NCBI GenBank assembly: GCA_024349765.1
Contig: AP026073.1
Span: forward strand, 124,001-188,000
Length of the DNA stretch: 64,000 bases
Direction: 5' to 3'
From: Streptomyces nigrescens
GTDB lineage: Bacteria > Actinomycetota > Actinomycetes > Streptomycetales > Streptomycetaceae
Shown: piece after piece, positions 33,362 to 41,667 of the stretch
How positions within the stretch are numbered: the stretch's first letter is position 1
Layout of the letters: the number at the start of each line of letters is the position of its first letter
The notes under the pieces: generated by a model
Told to the model about the DNA's origin: nothing
Seen by the model: only the letters and a program-made list of their open reading frames with translations
Databases searched by the model: none
Made by a program: the position numbers and the translations under genes

Positions 33362-33892
33362 TCATGTCAGGCGGATGCCGTGGCGGGCCAGGTAGGCGAG
33401 GGGGTTGATGTCGGAGCCGTAGTGGCGGCGGGTGCGGACCTCGAAGTGGAGGTGGGGGCCGGTGGCCCGGCCGGTGGCGCCGGCGTAGCCGAGGCGGGTG
33501 CGGGCGCGGACGTGCTGGCCGGGGTGGACGGTGATCCGGGAGAGGTGCCCGAAGAGCGTGTAGTGGCCGTCCCGCATCCGGATCGTGACGGCCTTGCCGT
33601 ACGCGCCCGAGCGCCGGGCGAGGACGACGGTGCCGGGCCCGACGGACCTGACCTTGGCCCCGGTGCGGACCGCGAGGTCGATGCCGGTGTGGTGACCGGC
33701 CTGCCAGGCGCCGGGCACGCCGTAGGGCGAACTGATGCGGTAGTGGGCGGCGACCGGGTGGGCCCAGTTGCCGGCGGAGGCGGCGAGGGCGGCCTGGGCC
33801 GCCGTCATGGTGACGGCGGGGCCCGCGGCCGCCAGCAGGGCGGCACGGAGGAGCGCTCTGCGCAGCGGGGTGCTTTTGCGGAACGTGGTCAT
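33362..33892 (-). CDS. Secreted M23 family metallopeptidase (LytM-type)
   Basis: Peptidoglycan hydrolase-type zinc peptidase, 176 aa. A basic N-terminus and signal peptide (ALLRAALLAAAGPAVTMTAAQA) end near AALAA. The M23 domain has the first zinc ligands in GHHTGIDLAV and the last in GPHLHFEVRT, with HYTLFGHLSRI between. The short length, with no extra binding domain, is the minimal form of the family. ATG 33892 has no strong ribosome-binding site. Downstream of the glycosyltransferase gene on the same strand, separated by about 150 bp. Confidence 0.88.
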   Translation of the reverse strand: MTTFRKSTPLRRALLRAALLAAAGPAVTMTAAQAALAASAGNWAHPVAAHYRISSPYGVPGAWQAGHHTGIDLAVRTGAKVRSVGPGTVVLARRSGAYGKAVTIRMRDGHYTLFGHLSRITVHPGQHVRARTRLGYAGATGRATGPHLHFEVRTRRHYGSDINPLAYLARHGIRLT

Positions 33893-34044
33893 AGTTGCGA
33901 GCCCACGCCCTGTGGCGGGCGGTCGCATCCCGGGGCGGGGCGATGGGCCGCCGATCGGGTGGCGGCCTGCGGCGATGCGGTGCTTGGTGGTGCGGTGTGC
34001 GTGCCGTCGTTCCGCTCCCGGACGCGACCGCCCGGGGCCCCGGC

Positions 34045-35316
34045 TCATGAGCTCATGAGGCGGTCGACCGTTTCGGCGACCGCGCCGGTGCCGTCCTCCG
34101 TGGCGAGGCGGGCGGCCGCGGCGCGGGCGCGGGTGTGGCGTTCGGGGCCGGTGGTGGCCTGGGTGAGGGCGTGGGCCAGGCGGGCGACGCCGGTTTCGCC
34201 GGTGAGGTGCGCGAAGGGGAGGGGGGCGGTGGCGACGCCGGAGGCGGCCAGGCGGGCGGCCCAGAAGGGCTGGTCGGCGGTGACCGGGACGGGGACGGTG
34301 GGCACCCCGGCGCGCAGTCCGGCCGCGGTGGTCCCCGCGCCGCAGTGGTGGACGACCGCGGCCGTGTGCGGGAAGAGCAGGGCGTGCGGCACCTCGCCGA
34401 CGGTGAGGACGTCGTCCGCGCCGGGTGCGTGCGCGGCGGACAGGCCGGCCCAGCCGGACTGGAGGATGCCGCGGACCCCGGCGCGCCGCAGCGCCCGTAC
34501 CGCGAGCTCGCCGAGGCGCTCCCCCTCGCCGCCCGCCATGCTGCCGAAGCCGATGAAGACCGGGGGCGGGCCGGCCGCCAGGAAGTCCCTCACGGCGGGC
34601 GGGAGTTGGGCGTCCGGGGCGTGCCAGGGCCACCAGTTGCCGACCACGTCGAGGCCGGCGCGCCAGTCGGCGGGGCGGGGGAGCAGGGTCTCGCTGAAGC
34701 CGTGCAGGACCGGCCAGCCGGCCGCTTCGGCGCGGCGCCGGACGGTGGCGGGCGTGGCGGGCGGCAGGCCGAGGCGGGCGCGCAGGGTGCGGGTGGCGCC
34801 GGCGTAGAGGCGGTCGATGACGCGGAGGGAGAGGCGGCCCAGGGCGCGGTTGCCCCGGCGGCCCAGGGAGCGGCCGCCGCTGACGACGGGGGCGAAGTCA
34901 CCGGTGGGGGCCTGCGGGACGAGGAACAGGCCCAGCGACGGGATGCCGTGCGCCTCGGCGAGGTGGTGGCCGAGCGGTGCGGTGGTGGCGGAGAGCAGCA
35001 GGAGCTCGGTGCCGTCGTCGGCGGCGTCGGCCATGCCCCCGCCCAGTTCCTCGACGAAGGCGGCGGCCCGGCGCATCAGCGCACGGCGGCCGGGCGGGGC
35101 GCCCTCCGGCGCTGCGGTGCCGTCGGCCGGGCGCCGGCCGCGCGGATCGGCGGGCAGCCGGCGGAACTCCAGGCCGGCGGCGCGGACGAGGGGCTCGTAG
35201 GCGTCGTGGGTGGCGAGCGTGACGTCGTGGCCGGCCGCGCGGAGCCGGGCGCCGACGCCGGTGTAGGGGGCGACGTCGCCGTACGATCCGGCGGCGGTGA
35301 GCAGGATTTTGGGCAT
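34045..35316 (-). CDS. GT1-family glycosyltransferase (macrolide/MGT type)
   Basis: 423 aa, GT-B fold. N-terminal KILLTAAGSYGDVAPYTGVG and GHDVTLATHDAYEPLV bind acceptor; the C-terminal nucleotide-sugar part has VFIGFGSMAGGEGERL and the PSPG-like VVHHCGAGTTAAGLRAGVP. Enzymes of this type glycosylate macrolides, polyenes or sterols, including self-resistance glycosyltransferases. No biosynthetic cluster is visible, but a TipA-like regulator that could sense an antibiotic is encoded directly upstream on the same strand. Confidence 0.87.
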   Translation of the reverse strand: MPKILLTAAGSYGDVAPYTGVGARLRAAGHDVTLATHDAYEPLVRAAGLEFRRLPADPRGRRPADGTAAPEGAPPGRRALMRRAAAFVEELGGGMADAADDGTELLLLSATTAPLGHHLAEAHGIPSLGLFLVPQAPTGDFAPVVSGGRSLGRRGNRALGRLSLRVIDRLYAGATRTLRARLGLPPATPATVRRRAEAAGWPVLHGFSETLLPRPADWRAGLDVVGNWWPWHAPDAQLPPAVRDFLAAGPPPVFIGFGSMAGGEGERLGELAVRALRRAGVRGILQSGWAGLSAAHAPGADDVLTVGEVPHALLFPHTAAVVHHCGAGTTAAGLRAGVPTVPVPVTADQPFWAARLAASGVATAPLPFAHLTGETGVARLAHALTQATTGPERHTRARAAAARLATEDGTGAVAETVDRLMSS

Positions 35317-35390
35317 GGGTGGGCAGCCTTCGGAGGTTCGGGGGGCGAGAGGTACCGGGTACGAGTGCGGCGCTCAGCGCGCGGCGGGCC

Positions 35391-36176
35391 TCAGGCGCCG
35401 TCGCCGTCCGGGTGGCGTACGGCGTTGGCGTGGACGGCGGTGCGCAGGTACGGGGCGAGACCGGGGCGCTGTTCCGTGGGCGGGACGATCAGCGCGAACG
35501 CGCGGGGATCGGCGGCGAAGTCATCGGCGATCCGGCCGTGCATATCGGTGGGGCAGGGGGTGAACCAGCGACTGATGTGCTGCCGCTGTTCCTCCGCGAG
35601 GTCCATGGCGCGCTCGCCGTCCGCGGGCTCCTCGGCGTCGAAGGCGGCCAGCAGCCGGCGGCGCCAGTCGGCGGCCTCGGCCATGAGCGTGGCCCAGTCG
35701 TCCTTGGAGTGCGCGGCGGCCCGCGCCATCGAGCGCTGGTGGCCCTCGCTGTGCTGCCACTTCAGATGGGCCTGGGTGGCGTAGGTGAGGTCGAAGGCCA
35801 CCTCGCCGAAGACCTCGAACCGCTGCTGCGGCGTCAGTTCGACCCCGGTCTGCTGCACCTCCATGGCCCGCTCGGCGACCTCGACCAGCCGCCGCAGCTT
35901 GCCGATCTGCTCGTTGAGGAGCCGGTGCCGGGCGCGGAGGTGGTCGAGGGCGTTGGCCTGGGGGTCCGCCAGGATGGCGGCGATCTCCTCCAGCGGGAAG
36001 CCGAGCTGCCGGTAGAAGAGGATCTGCTGGAGCCGGGCGAGGTCGGCGTCGCTGTACTGGCGATAGCCGGCGGGGCTGCGGTCGCTGGGGCAGAGCAGAC
36101 CGGTCTTGTCGTAGTGGTGCAGGGTGCGCACCGTGATCCCGGCGAAGCCGGAGACCTGACCGACCGAGTAGCTCAT
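35391..36176 (-). CDS. TipA-like MerR regulator with thiopeptide-binding (TipAS) domain
   Basis: 261 aa. MerR winged helix at 1-70 (YSVGQVSGFAGITVRTLHHYD, landmark ITVRTLHHYDKTGLL), coiled coil at about 75-110, then a TipAS domain (about 115-255). In TipAL a Cys in this domain is attacked by thiostrepton-class thiopeptides; here Cys208 in RWFTPCPTDMHGRI is at the equivalent place. The protein probably activates its own and neighbouring promoters upon ligand binding. Encoded 74 bp upstream of the glycosyltransferase gene on the same strand. Confidence 0.85.
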   Translation of the reverse strand: MSYSVGQVSGFAGITVRTLHHYDKTGLLCPSDRSPAGYRQYSDADLARLQQILFYRQLGFPLEEIAAILADPQANALDHLRARHRLLNEQIGKLRRLVEVAERAMEVQQTGVELTPQQRFEVFGEVAFDLTYATQAHLKWQHSEGHQRSMARAAAHSKDDWATLMAEAADWRRRLLAAFDAEEPADGERAMDLAEEQRQHISRWFTPCPTDMHGRIADDFAADPRAFALIVPPTEQRPGLAPYLRTAVHANAVRHPDGDGA

Positions 36177-36307
36177 CGCAGCGCCTTTCGTCCCGTGGGG
36201 CCGTACCGCTTCAGGGTGCGCCCTGACGTGACGTGAGGGTCAAGCGGGCGGCCGGCTGCCGGGGGCCGCCCCGGCCGGGCCGGTCCACCGCGGTGGGCCG
36301 CCCCGGC

Positions 36308-36703
36308 TCAGCCCTTCGGATACCGCTCCTCCAGCAGGGAGTTCATCAGCGCCTGGACGTCCTCCCGGGCCAGCCCCTCCGCGCGGGCCCGCTCCATCCA
36401 GGCGCGCAGCTCCTCGCGCAGCAGGGCGTCCGCGGCGGAGGAGGGGCGGGCGAGCGTGCGGCTGACGAACGTGCCGAGGCCGGGGCGCGGTTCGACCAGG
36501 CCCTCGCGCTCCAGCTCGCGGTAGGCCTTCAGGGTCGTGTTGGGGTTGACCTTGGTCGTCGCGGCGACCTGCGCCGCGGTCGGCAGCCGGTCGCCCTCGA
36601 CGAGGATGCCCAGCCGCAGCGCCTGCTGGACCTGCTGGACGATCTGGAGGTAGGTGGCGACGCCACTGCGGCGGTCGATGCGGAATTCCACGGCGCTCAC
36701 CAC
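36308..36703 (-). CDS. GntR-family regulator, YtrA type
   Basis: 131 aa. GntR winged helix at the N-terminus (ATYLQIVQQVQQALRLGIL; TTKVNPNTTLKAYRELEREG) and a short two-helix C-terminal part as in YtrA-type repressors that control ABC transporters. Two consecutive GTG codons (36703, 36700) can start it. It is the last gene after the ABC ATPase and permease genes on the same strand, 148 bp after the permease; the more usual position is first. Confidence 0.86.
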   Translation of the reverse strand: MVSAVEFRIDRRSGVATYLQIVQQVQQALRLGILVEGDRLPTAAQVAATTKVNPNTTLKAYRELEREGLVEPRPGLGTFVSRTLARPSSAADALLREELRAWMERARAEGLAREDVQALMNSLLEERYPKG

Positions 36704-36851
36704 CTCTCTGCTGCTTTCCCCCGTGCCGCCGGGGCCGCCCCCGCGCCCCTCCCGGGCGGCGCCGGGGCCGTGCGGCCCGACCGATTGATCATCGGGCCGC
36801 CCGTGCGGGGTGTCAAAGCGCCGCCCGTGGCGCTGCGCCGGGCCGTGCCGT

Positions 36852-37841
36852 TCAGAGCGGCCGCCTCCGGGTGCGCCAGACGACGAACGCCAGCACCACG
36901 GCGGCCAGCGCCACCAGGACGGCCGCGCCGAGCCACTGCATCCCGGCCATCTGCTCGTAGTCGAAGTACTGGATCACGCGGTTGACGATGCCCAGCTTGG
37001 CCCGGCAGGCGTGGTCGGCTCCGCTGTCGGTGCTGACGCAGGTGCCGAAGCCGTAGAGCCTGCCGTCGGCGGTGGCGACCCAGTCGTCGAACCGGGCGGC
37101 GTCGAACGGCAGGTCCGGCCCGTTGCCGTTGTAGGGGTAGGTGATGCTGCGGACGGTGCCGAGCCGGCCGCGGAACCGTTCCCACACGAGGGAGGTGGCC
37201 AGGGCGACGAAGGCGGTGGCGGCCATGGCCGGTACCACCCGCTTGATCAGCATGCCCAGGGCGATACCGCAGGCGGCCAGGAAGAGGGCCCGGGCGGCCG
37301 GCACCGGGCCGGTGGACTCGAAGGCGCCGCCGGTCAGCCAGTCCCCGTTGACGTCCATGCCGTGGACCGGTGTCCACACCCAGGTGAAGACCGCCGACAG
37401 CAGGGCGGAGCAGCCCACCGCGACGGCCAGCGGCAGGCCGAGCGTGGCGGCGAGCCAGCGGCTGCGGCTGACCGACTGGGTGGTGACCAGCTTGAGGGTG
37501 CCGTGTTCCTGCTCGCGCGCGATCAGCGGTGCGCCGAGGAAGACCCCGACGACCAACGGCACGTACCGCAGGTACTCCATGTCGCTCTCGAAGGTCGAGC
37601 CGAAGCGGCTCCGGAACTCGGTGAGCAGCTTCTCGTTGCCCTCCGGCGGGGCGCCCTTCCCGTGCAGGAAGTCCATGACGCCCATGCGCTGGTAGAGGAA
37701 GACCGCGCAGCCGACGAGGGTGAGCAGCAGGGCGGCGCGCAGGAAGGTGCGGTGCCGGCGCCAGACCACCCAGGGCAGTCCGCGCAGCGGGCCGCGGCCC
37801 GGGGCGGCCGTGGCGGGGGCGGGGGCGGTGGTGGTCGTCAT
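36852..37841 (-). CDS. ABC transporter permease (ABC-2 like)
   Basis: 329 aa membrane protein with about six hydrophobic segments. N-terminal LPWVVWRRHRTFLRAALLLTLVG, the YVPLVVGVFLGAPLIAREQEHGTLKLV signature typical of ABC-2 permeases (landmark IAREQEHGTLKL), a large external loop (about 215-285) with two Cys, and a final helix before RTRRRPL. The ATG overlaps the ATPase stop by four bases. Partner of the adjacent ATPase; substrate unknown, though YtrA-linked systems often respond to envelope-active agents. Confidence 0.86.
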   Translation of the reverse strand: MTTTTAPAPATAAPGRGPLRGLPWVVWRRHRTFLRAALLLTLVGCAVFLYQRMGVMDFLHGKGAPPEGNEKLLTEFRSRFGSTFESDMEYLRYVPLVVGVFLGAPLIAREQEHGTLKLVTTQSVSRSRWLAATLGLPLAVAVGCSALLSAVFTWVWTPVHGMDVNGDWLTGGAFESTGPVPAARALFLAACGIALGMLIKRVVPAMAATAFVALATSLVWERFRGRLGTVRSITYPYNGNGPDLPFDAARFDDWVATADGRLYGFGTCVSTDSGADHACRAKLGIVNRVIQYFDYEQMAGMQWLGAAVLVALAAVVLAFVVWRTRRRPL

Positions 37842-38770
37842 GCCGCCACCTCCCCGGAGGCGTCGAGCCGCGCTTCGCCGGCGATCAGGTCCGGCGCGCC
37901 GGGTGACCGCAGATAGGCCAGCAGTACTTCTTCCATGCTCGGCACCAGTGCCTCCCAGCTGTCCGAGAGCGGGCCGCCGGGCCGGATCAGGGCGCTGAAC
38001 TGCCGCCCGGTCACCCGCGATTCGACCACGGTGTGCTGCTGCCGCAGCTCTTCGGGGACCCCGTCGTCGCCGGAGGCCACCCCGGTCACCAGCATGTGCG
38101 CGGGCACCAGCGCGTCGGTGGGCCCGGCCATCCGCAGCCGGCCCTCCGCGAGCAGCAGGAGGTAGTCACACATCTCCTCCATCTCGGAGACCAGGTGGGA
38201 GGACATCAGCACGGTCGTGCCGTGCTCGGCGGCCTCAGCCATCAGCAGGCCGGACAGTTCGTGCCGGGCCAGCGGGTCGAGGTCGGCCATCGGCTCGTCG
38301 AGCAGCAGCAGGTCGGGCCGCTTGCCGAAGGCCAGGGCGAAGGCGACGCGGGTGCGCTGGCCGCCGGAGAGGGTGCCGATCCGGGCGGTGAGCGGCACGT
38401 TGCCGGACCGTACGACCCGCTCGGCCAGCGCCTGGTCCCAGCGCGGGTTCAGCTCACGGCCCAGCCGCAGCATCTCGGCGACCGTGAAGCGGGGGTAGAG
38501 CGGCTTGTCCTGGGCGAGGAACGCCGTCCGCGCCATGACGGCAGGGTCGGTCACCGGGACGCCGAACAGCCGCAGCGTTCCGGTGGTCGGCGTCACCAGG
38601 CGGGTCGCGGTGCCGAGGAAGGTGCTCTTGCCGGCGCCGTTCGGCCCGACGAGGGCGCAGATACGGCCGGCGGGAAGCCGGAAGGAGCAGTCCCGCAGCG
38701 CCCAGCCGCGGCGGTACTTCTTCCCCAGTCCTGCGGCCTCGATGGCCCAGGGGCTCGGGTCGTCGCTCAC
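37838..38770 (-). CDS. ABC transporter ATP-binding protein
   Basis: 310 aa. Walker A GPNGAGKSTFLG, Q-loop FLAQDKPLYPRF, signature LSGGQRTRVAFALA, Walker B LLLLDEPMADLD and H-loop LMSSHLVSE are all intact. The C-terminal about 90 residues form an accessory domain. GTG 38770 begins the likely ATPase-permease-GntR operon; a promoter with an operator-like sequence stands directly upstream. Confidence 0.92.
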   Translation of the reverse strand: MSDDPSPWAIEAAGLGKKYRRGWALRDCSFRLPAGRICALVGPNGAGKSTFLGTATRLVTPTTGTLRLFGVPVTDPAVMARTAFLAQDKPLYPRFTVAEMLRLGRELNPRWDQALAERVVRSGNVPLTARIGTLSGGQRTRVAFALAFGKRPDLLLLDEPMADLDPLARHELSGLLMAEAAEHGTTVLMSSHLVSEMEEMCDYLLLLAEGRLRMAGPTDALVPAHMLVTGVASGDDGVPEELRQQHTVVESRVTGRQFSALIRPGGPLSDSWEALVPSMEEVLLAYLRSPGAPDLIAGEARLDASGEVAA

Positions 38771-38780
38771 GGATCCCCCC

Positions 38781-38834
38781 TTTAGCTAGTTGATTAGTGG
38801 AATGAGTATGGGGAGCGGCCGCGATCACTGTCAA
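38781..38834 (-). promoter_or_regulatory. Promoter and possible YtrA-type operator of the ABC operon
   Basis: On the minus strand TTGACA (38834-38829), 18-base spacer, CATACT (38810-38805). Just downstream, CACTAATCAACTAGCTAAA (38799-38781) is AT-rich and partly dyadic, unlike its surroundings, and would cover the start of transcription. Confidence 0.6.
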
Positions 38835-38892
38835 ACAGCGTCCGGTGCCGCCGGGGCCGCGGCACCAAAGGGGCGGGCACCTCCCCGGCGGC

Positions 38893-39411
38893 TCAGCCGG
38901 CCGCCGCGTCCCCCAGCGTCTTCGCCAGGCAGCGGCTGTCCTCGTACGTGCGGTACAGCCCGAACTTCTCCACCGCCCGATAGCCGGCGGAGGCGTACAG
39001 CGCCAGCGCCTCGGGCTGCTTGATGCCGGTCTCCAGCACCATCCGCGAGCGCCCCGCGGCCCGGGCGTCGGCCTCCAGGGCGGCCAGGATCCGCCGCGCC
39101 AGGCCCCGCCCGCGCGCCTGCGGCAGCACGAACATCCGCTTGATCTCGGCGTCCCCGACGGCGTACCCCTCGGCGGCGTCCTCCTGCACCCGCCAGCCGC
39201 CGGTGGCCAGCGCGCGGTCACCCTCGTACGCGACCAGGAACGTCCCGCGCGGCGGCACGAACATCTCCGGGTCCAGCGGCGTCATGTCCCCGTCGCCGTA
39301 GCGGAGGACGTACTCCTGCTGCACCAGGGTGTCGAGCGTCACGGCGTCGGGGTGGTCGTAGCGGACCGGGCGTATCTCGACGGGGCCGGTCCGGACGGGG
39401 CGGGTCTCCAT
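38893..39411 (-). CDS. GNAT family N-acetyltransferase
   Basis: 172 aa. Landmarks: IRPVRYDHPDAVTLDTLVQQEY, FLVAYEGDRALATGGWRV, the acetyl-CoA loop MFVLPQARGRGLARRILAAL and YASAGYRAVEKFGLYRTYED. ATG 39411 (METRPVRTG) is chosen over the longer frame from 39438. Function unknown beyond acetyl transfer. Divergent from the exonuclease III gene. Confidence 0.85.
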   Translation of the reverse strand: METRPVRTGPVEIRPVRYDHPDAVTLDTLVQQEYVLRYGDGDMTPLDPEMFVPPRGTFLVAYEGDRALATGGWRVQEDAAEGYAVGDAEIKRMFVLPQARGRGLARRILAALEADARAAGRSRMVLETGIKQPEALALYASAGYRAVEKFGLYRTYEDSRCLAKTLGDAAAG

Positions 39412-39516
39412 ACCCAGGAAGGGTACGGGCCGGGGCACCGCACCCGACGAGGGGCGGCCGGCCCCTGCCGTACGGCCGGAAGACGATCAACGCCCGGGTC
39501 TGGGTATCGTGCCCGG

Positions 39517-40317
39517 ATGCTCACCGTGACCTCTGTGAATGTGAACGGGCTGCGCGCCGCGGCCAAGAAGGGCTTCGTCCCGTGGCTGGCGGAGACCTCG
39601 GCCGATGTGCTCTGCCTGCAGGAGGTACGGGCCGAGACCGCCCAGCTGCCGGACGAGGTCCGCGAGCCGGCCGGCTGGTTCACCGTGCACGCCCCGGCCG
39701 CCGCCAAGGGCCGCGCCGGCGTCTCCCTGTACACCCGCCGCGAGCCGGACCGGGTCCGGATCGGCTTCGGCTCGTCCGAGTTCGACACCAGCGGCCGGTA
39801 CGTCGAGGCGGACCTGCCCGGCGTGACCGTCGCCAGCCTCTACCTGCCCTCCGGCGAGGTCGGCACCGAGCGGCAGGACGAGAAGGAACGCTTCATGGCG
39901 GAGTTCCTGCCCTACCTCGTCGACCTGCGCGAGCGCGCCGCGGCCGACGGGCGTGAGGTCGTGGTCTGCGGTGACTGGAACATCGCCCACCAGGAGGCCG
40001 ACCTCAAGAACTGGAAGGCCAACCAGAAGAAGTCCGGTTTCCTCCCCGAGGAACGGGCCTGGCTCACCGATGTCCTCACCGGGACCGGCGGCTACGTCGA
40101 CGTCGTCCGCGCCCTCCACCCCGACACCGAGGGCCCCTACTCCTGGTGGTCCTACCGCGGCCGCGCCTTCGACAACGACGCCGGCTGGCGCATCGACTAC
40201 CACCTGGCCACGCCGGGGCTGGCCGAGCGCGCGGTGAAGGCGTACGTGGAGCGGGCGGCGGCGTACGACCAGCGGTGGAGCGACCACGCGCCGGTGACGG
40301 TGGTCTACGAGCAGTAG
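39517..40317 (+). CDS. Exodeoxyribonuclease III / AP endonuclease
   Basis: Exo-endo-phosphatase fold DNA repair enzyme, 266 aa. Landmarks: VTSVNVNGLRAAAKKGF, metal ligand in VLCLQEVRAE, GRAGVSLYTR, ASLYLPSGE, catalytic VVCGDWNIAHQEADLKNWK, RIDYHLATPGL, and terminal WSDHAPVTVVYE. Probably xthA, but Streptomyces carry several paralogues so I give no symbol. TATCGT ends six bases before ATG 39517, compatible with a leaderless transcript. Ends at a strong bidirectional terminator. Confidence 0.9.
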   Translation: MLTVTSVNVNGLRAAAKKGFVPWLAETSADVLCLQEVRAETAQLPDEVREPAGWFTVHAPAAAKGRAGVSLYTRREPDRVRIGFGSSEFDTSGRYVEADLPGVTVASLYLPSGEVGTERQDEKERFMAEFLPYLVDLRERAAADGREVVVCGDWNIAHQEADLKNWKANQKKSGFLPEERAWLTDVLTGTGGYVDVVRALHPDTEGPYSWWSYRGRAFDNDAGWRIDYHLATPGLAERAVKAYVERAAAYDQRWSDHAPVTVVYEQ

Positions 40318-40404
40318 CCGGGGCAGGGCCGGGGGACGGTCTGCCCCCGGCGGCCGTCTCTCTTCCTCGTTCCCCGTCTCCTTCTCCGTTCCCTGGCCAA
40401 CGCA

Positions 40405-40440
40405 AACGGCCCTCTTCGCCATCGTGCGAAGAGGGCCGTT
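40405..40440. terminator. Bidirectional hairpin terminator
   Basis: AACGGCCCTCTTCG and CGAAGAGGGCCGTT (14 bp, extendable by one pair) around an eight-base spacer, between the converging exonuclease and DUF397 genes. Confidence 0.85.
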
Positions 40441-40466
40441 CTGCTGCGCTCACGGCCGCTCCGGCC

Positions 40467-40667
40467 TCAGAACGCGTCGTTCTTGAGGGCCGCGATGAAG
40501 GCGGAGAAGGACGCGATGGGGAGGGAGAGGGCCGGGTGCTGCGGCGCCTTGCTGTCACGGACGGGGACGACGCCCTGAGAGGACACGAGGTTGGTGGCGA
40601 CCTCGACACACTGGCCGCCGTTGCTGCTGTAGGAGGACTTGAACCAGCGAGGGGATTCGGTCGTCAC
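40467..40667 (-). CDS. DUF397 protein (BldB/whiJ-associated type), locus 1
   Basis: 66 aa with the DUF397 core PRWFKSSYSSNGGQCVEVA, VPVRDSKAP and a terminal FSAFIAALKNDAF. DUF397 proteins are small partners of XRE/DUF5753 regulators in Streptomyces, where the pairs have been proposed to act as regulator/antagonist or toxin-antitoxin-like modules. It overlaps the upstream XRE gene by four bases. Paralogue at 63140-63349. Confidence 0.9.
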   Translation of the reverse strand: MTTESPRWFKSSYSSNGGQCVEVATNLVSSQGVVPVRDSKAPQHPALSLPIASFSAFIAALKNDAF

Positions 40668-41494
40668 TGGGAACCCTTTCGAAGCTGTTCGATCATGGCC
40701 ACGGATGCCGCCTGCGACAGTGCTTCGGCCTGTAGCTGATGGTAGGCCGTCAGCAGAGGCTGCACGAACCTCAATTCGCGCTCCAGCCGCCCTTGCTGTG
40801 CGGACTCCGCGTAGGCGACGTGGGATCGATCGGCGAGGGTCAACAGTGTTACCGGCAAATCGAACGCTCGGCGTTCGCCGAGATCGAATGGGGCCACTTG
40901 GAGGACCGTGGAGGGCAGCTCGGCGAACGCGGCAAGTCGGTCCAACTGTGCCGTCATGACACCGGGGCTGCCTACCGACCGCCGTATGCAGCTCTCGTCC
41001 AGAACCGCGTAGACCATCGGTGCAGGCGTGCGCTCCAGGGATGCCTGCCGCTCCGCGAGCAGAGACAACCGCTCCTCTGCCTGTTGCTCCGTGATGGCCC
41101 CTCGGCGGACGGCGCCGGTCGTGATGGCGGCAGCGTAGTCCGGGGTCTGGAGCAGCCCAGGAATGATGCCCAACTCAAAGAGCCTGATCTCCGCCGCGCG
41201 TACCTCCTGCGCAACGAACTCCGGGAACCCCTCAAGTATCGCGCTGTTCCGTACGGCCCGCCCCTGACGCTCTAACTGGTCGCCAGTGCCGAACACCCTG
41301 TCAGCGCTTGCAGTGAAACGAGGAGTCGGGGGGCGACGACCAGTTTCAACAGCGGAAATATGCGTTCCGGAGCATCCCATTCGTTCCGCGAGCTCGTCCT
41401 GTGTCCAGCCGCGTTCGTCCCGCAACCTGCGTAAACGCTGCCCGAAGCGCGCGCCGGGCGATGCGTTGGGGTCCAATTCCTTGCGGTTCACCAT
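40664..41494 (-). CDS. XRE regulator with DUF5753 domain, locus 1
   Basis: 276 aa. Helix-turn-helix at about 15-75 (GWTQDELAERMGCSGTHISAVETG, landmark SGTHISAVETGRRPPT), then the DUF5753 domain (about 95-270) with IPGLLQTPDY and VLDESCIRRSVG. ATG 41494 is preferred because the frame upstream to 41581 overlaps the promoter shared with the paralogue at 62304-63143 and its length differs between copies. Partner gene DUF397 follows with a four-base overlap. A perfect dyad upstream is the probable autoregulatory operator. Confidence 0.88.
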   Translation of the reverse strand: MVNRKELDPNASPGARFGQRLRRLRDERGWTQDELAERMGCSGTHISAVETGRRPPTPRFTASADRVFGTGDQLERQGRAVRNSAILEGFPEFVAQEVRAAEIRLFELGIIPGLLQTPDYAAAITTGAVRRGAITEQQAEERLSLLAERQASLERTPAPMVYAVLDESCIRRSVGSPGVMTAQLDRLAAFAELPSTVLQVAPFDLGERRAFDLPVTLLTLADRSHVAYAESAQQGRLERELRFVQPLLTAYHQLQAEALSQAASVAMIEQLRKGSQ

Positions 41495-41542
41495 CCAGGC
41501 GACCAACTCTCCGCTCAAAAGGAGCAAGTTGAGGACAGTCCG

Positions 41543-41584
41543 ACTGTAGGCCACGCTGAGTCGCCCCGGTAGTGGAACCACTAC
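41543..41584 (-). promoter_or_regulatory. Promoter and perfect dyad of XRE locus 1
   Basis: Dyad GTAGTGGAACCACTAC (41569-41584, 7-bp perfect arms). On the minus strand TACAGT (41548-41543) follows 20 bases after it, so the dyad covers the -35 region. The same dyad, spacing and TACAGTCGG occur at the paralogous locus (62226-62267). Confidence 0.75.
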
Positions 41585-41604
41585 AGAGGGTCAAGGAGGG
41601 TGCC

Positions 41605-41667
41605 ATGACCACCACTGTCAGCCAGACCGCCCGGCTCACCCACATCGTGAAGACGGCGCGGCGATGA
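41605..41667 (+). CDS. 20-aa peptide, possible internally deleted remnant
   Basis: ATG 41605 with AAGGAGGG four bases upstream encodes MTTTVSQTARLTHIVKTARR. The stop overlaps the next ATG (ATGA), an arrangement typical of real coupled genes. At the paralogous locus the same position holds a 130-aa gene that starts MTAPTLRTP and ends FGQTEQLVKKIMQGARQ. The short peptide could be that gene after loss of its middle. Confidence 0.45.
   Translation: MTTTVSQTARLTHIVKTARR

Noticed and set aside
35391-36703. TipA-like and YtrA-like genes as one operon
   Set aside because: A 131-bp gap and a different expected promoter; the GntR gene fits the ABC genes better.
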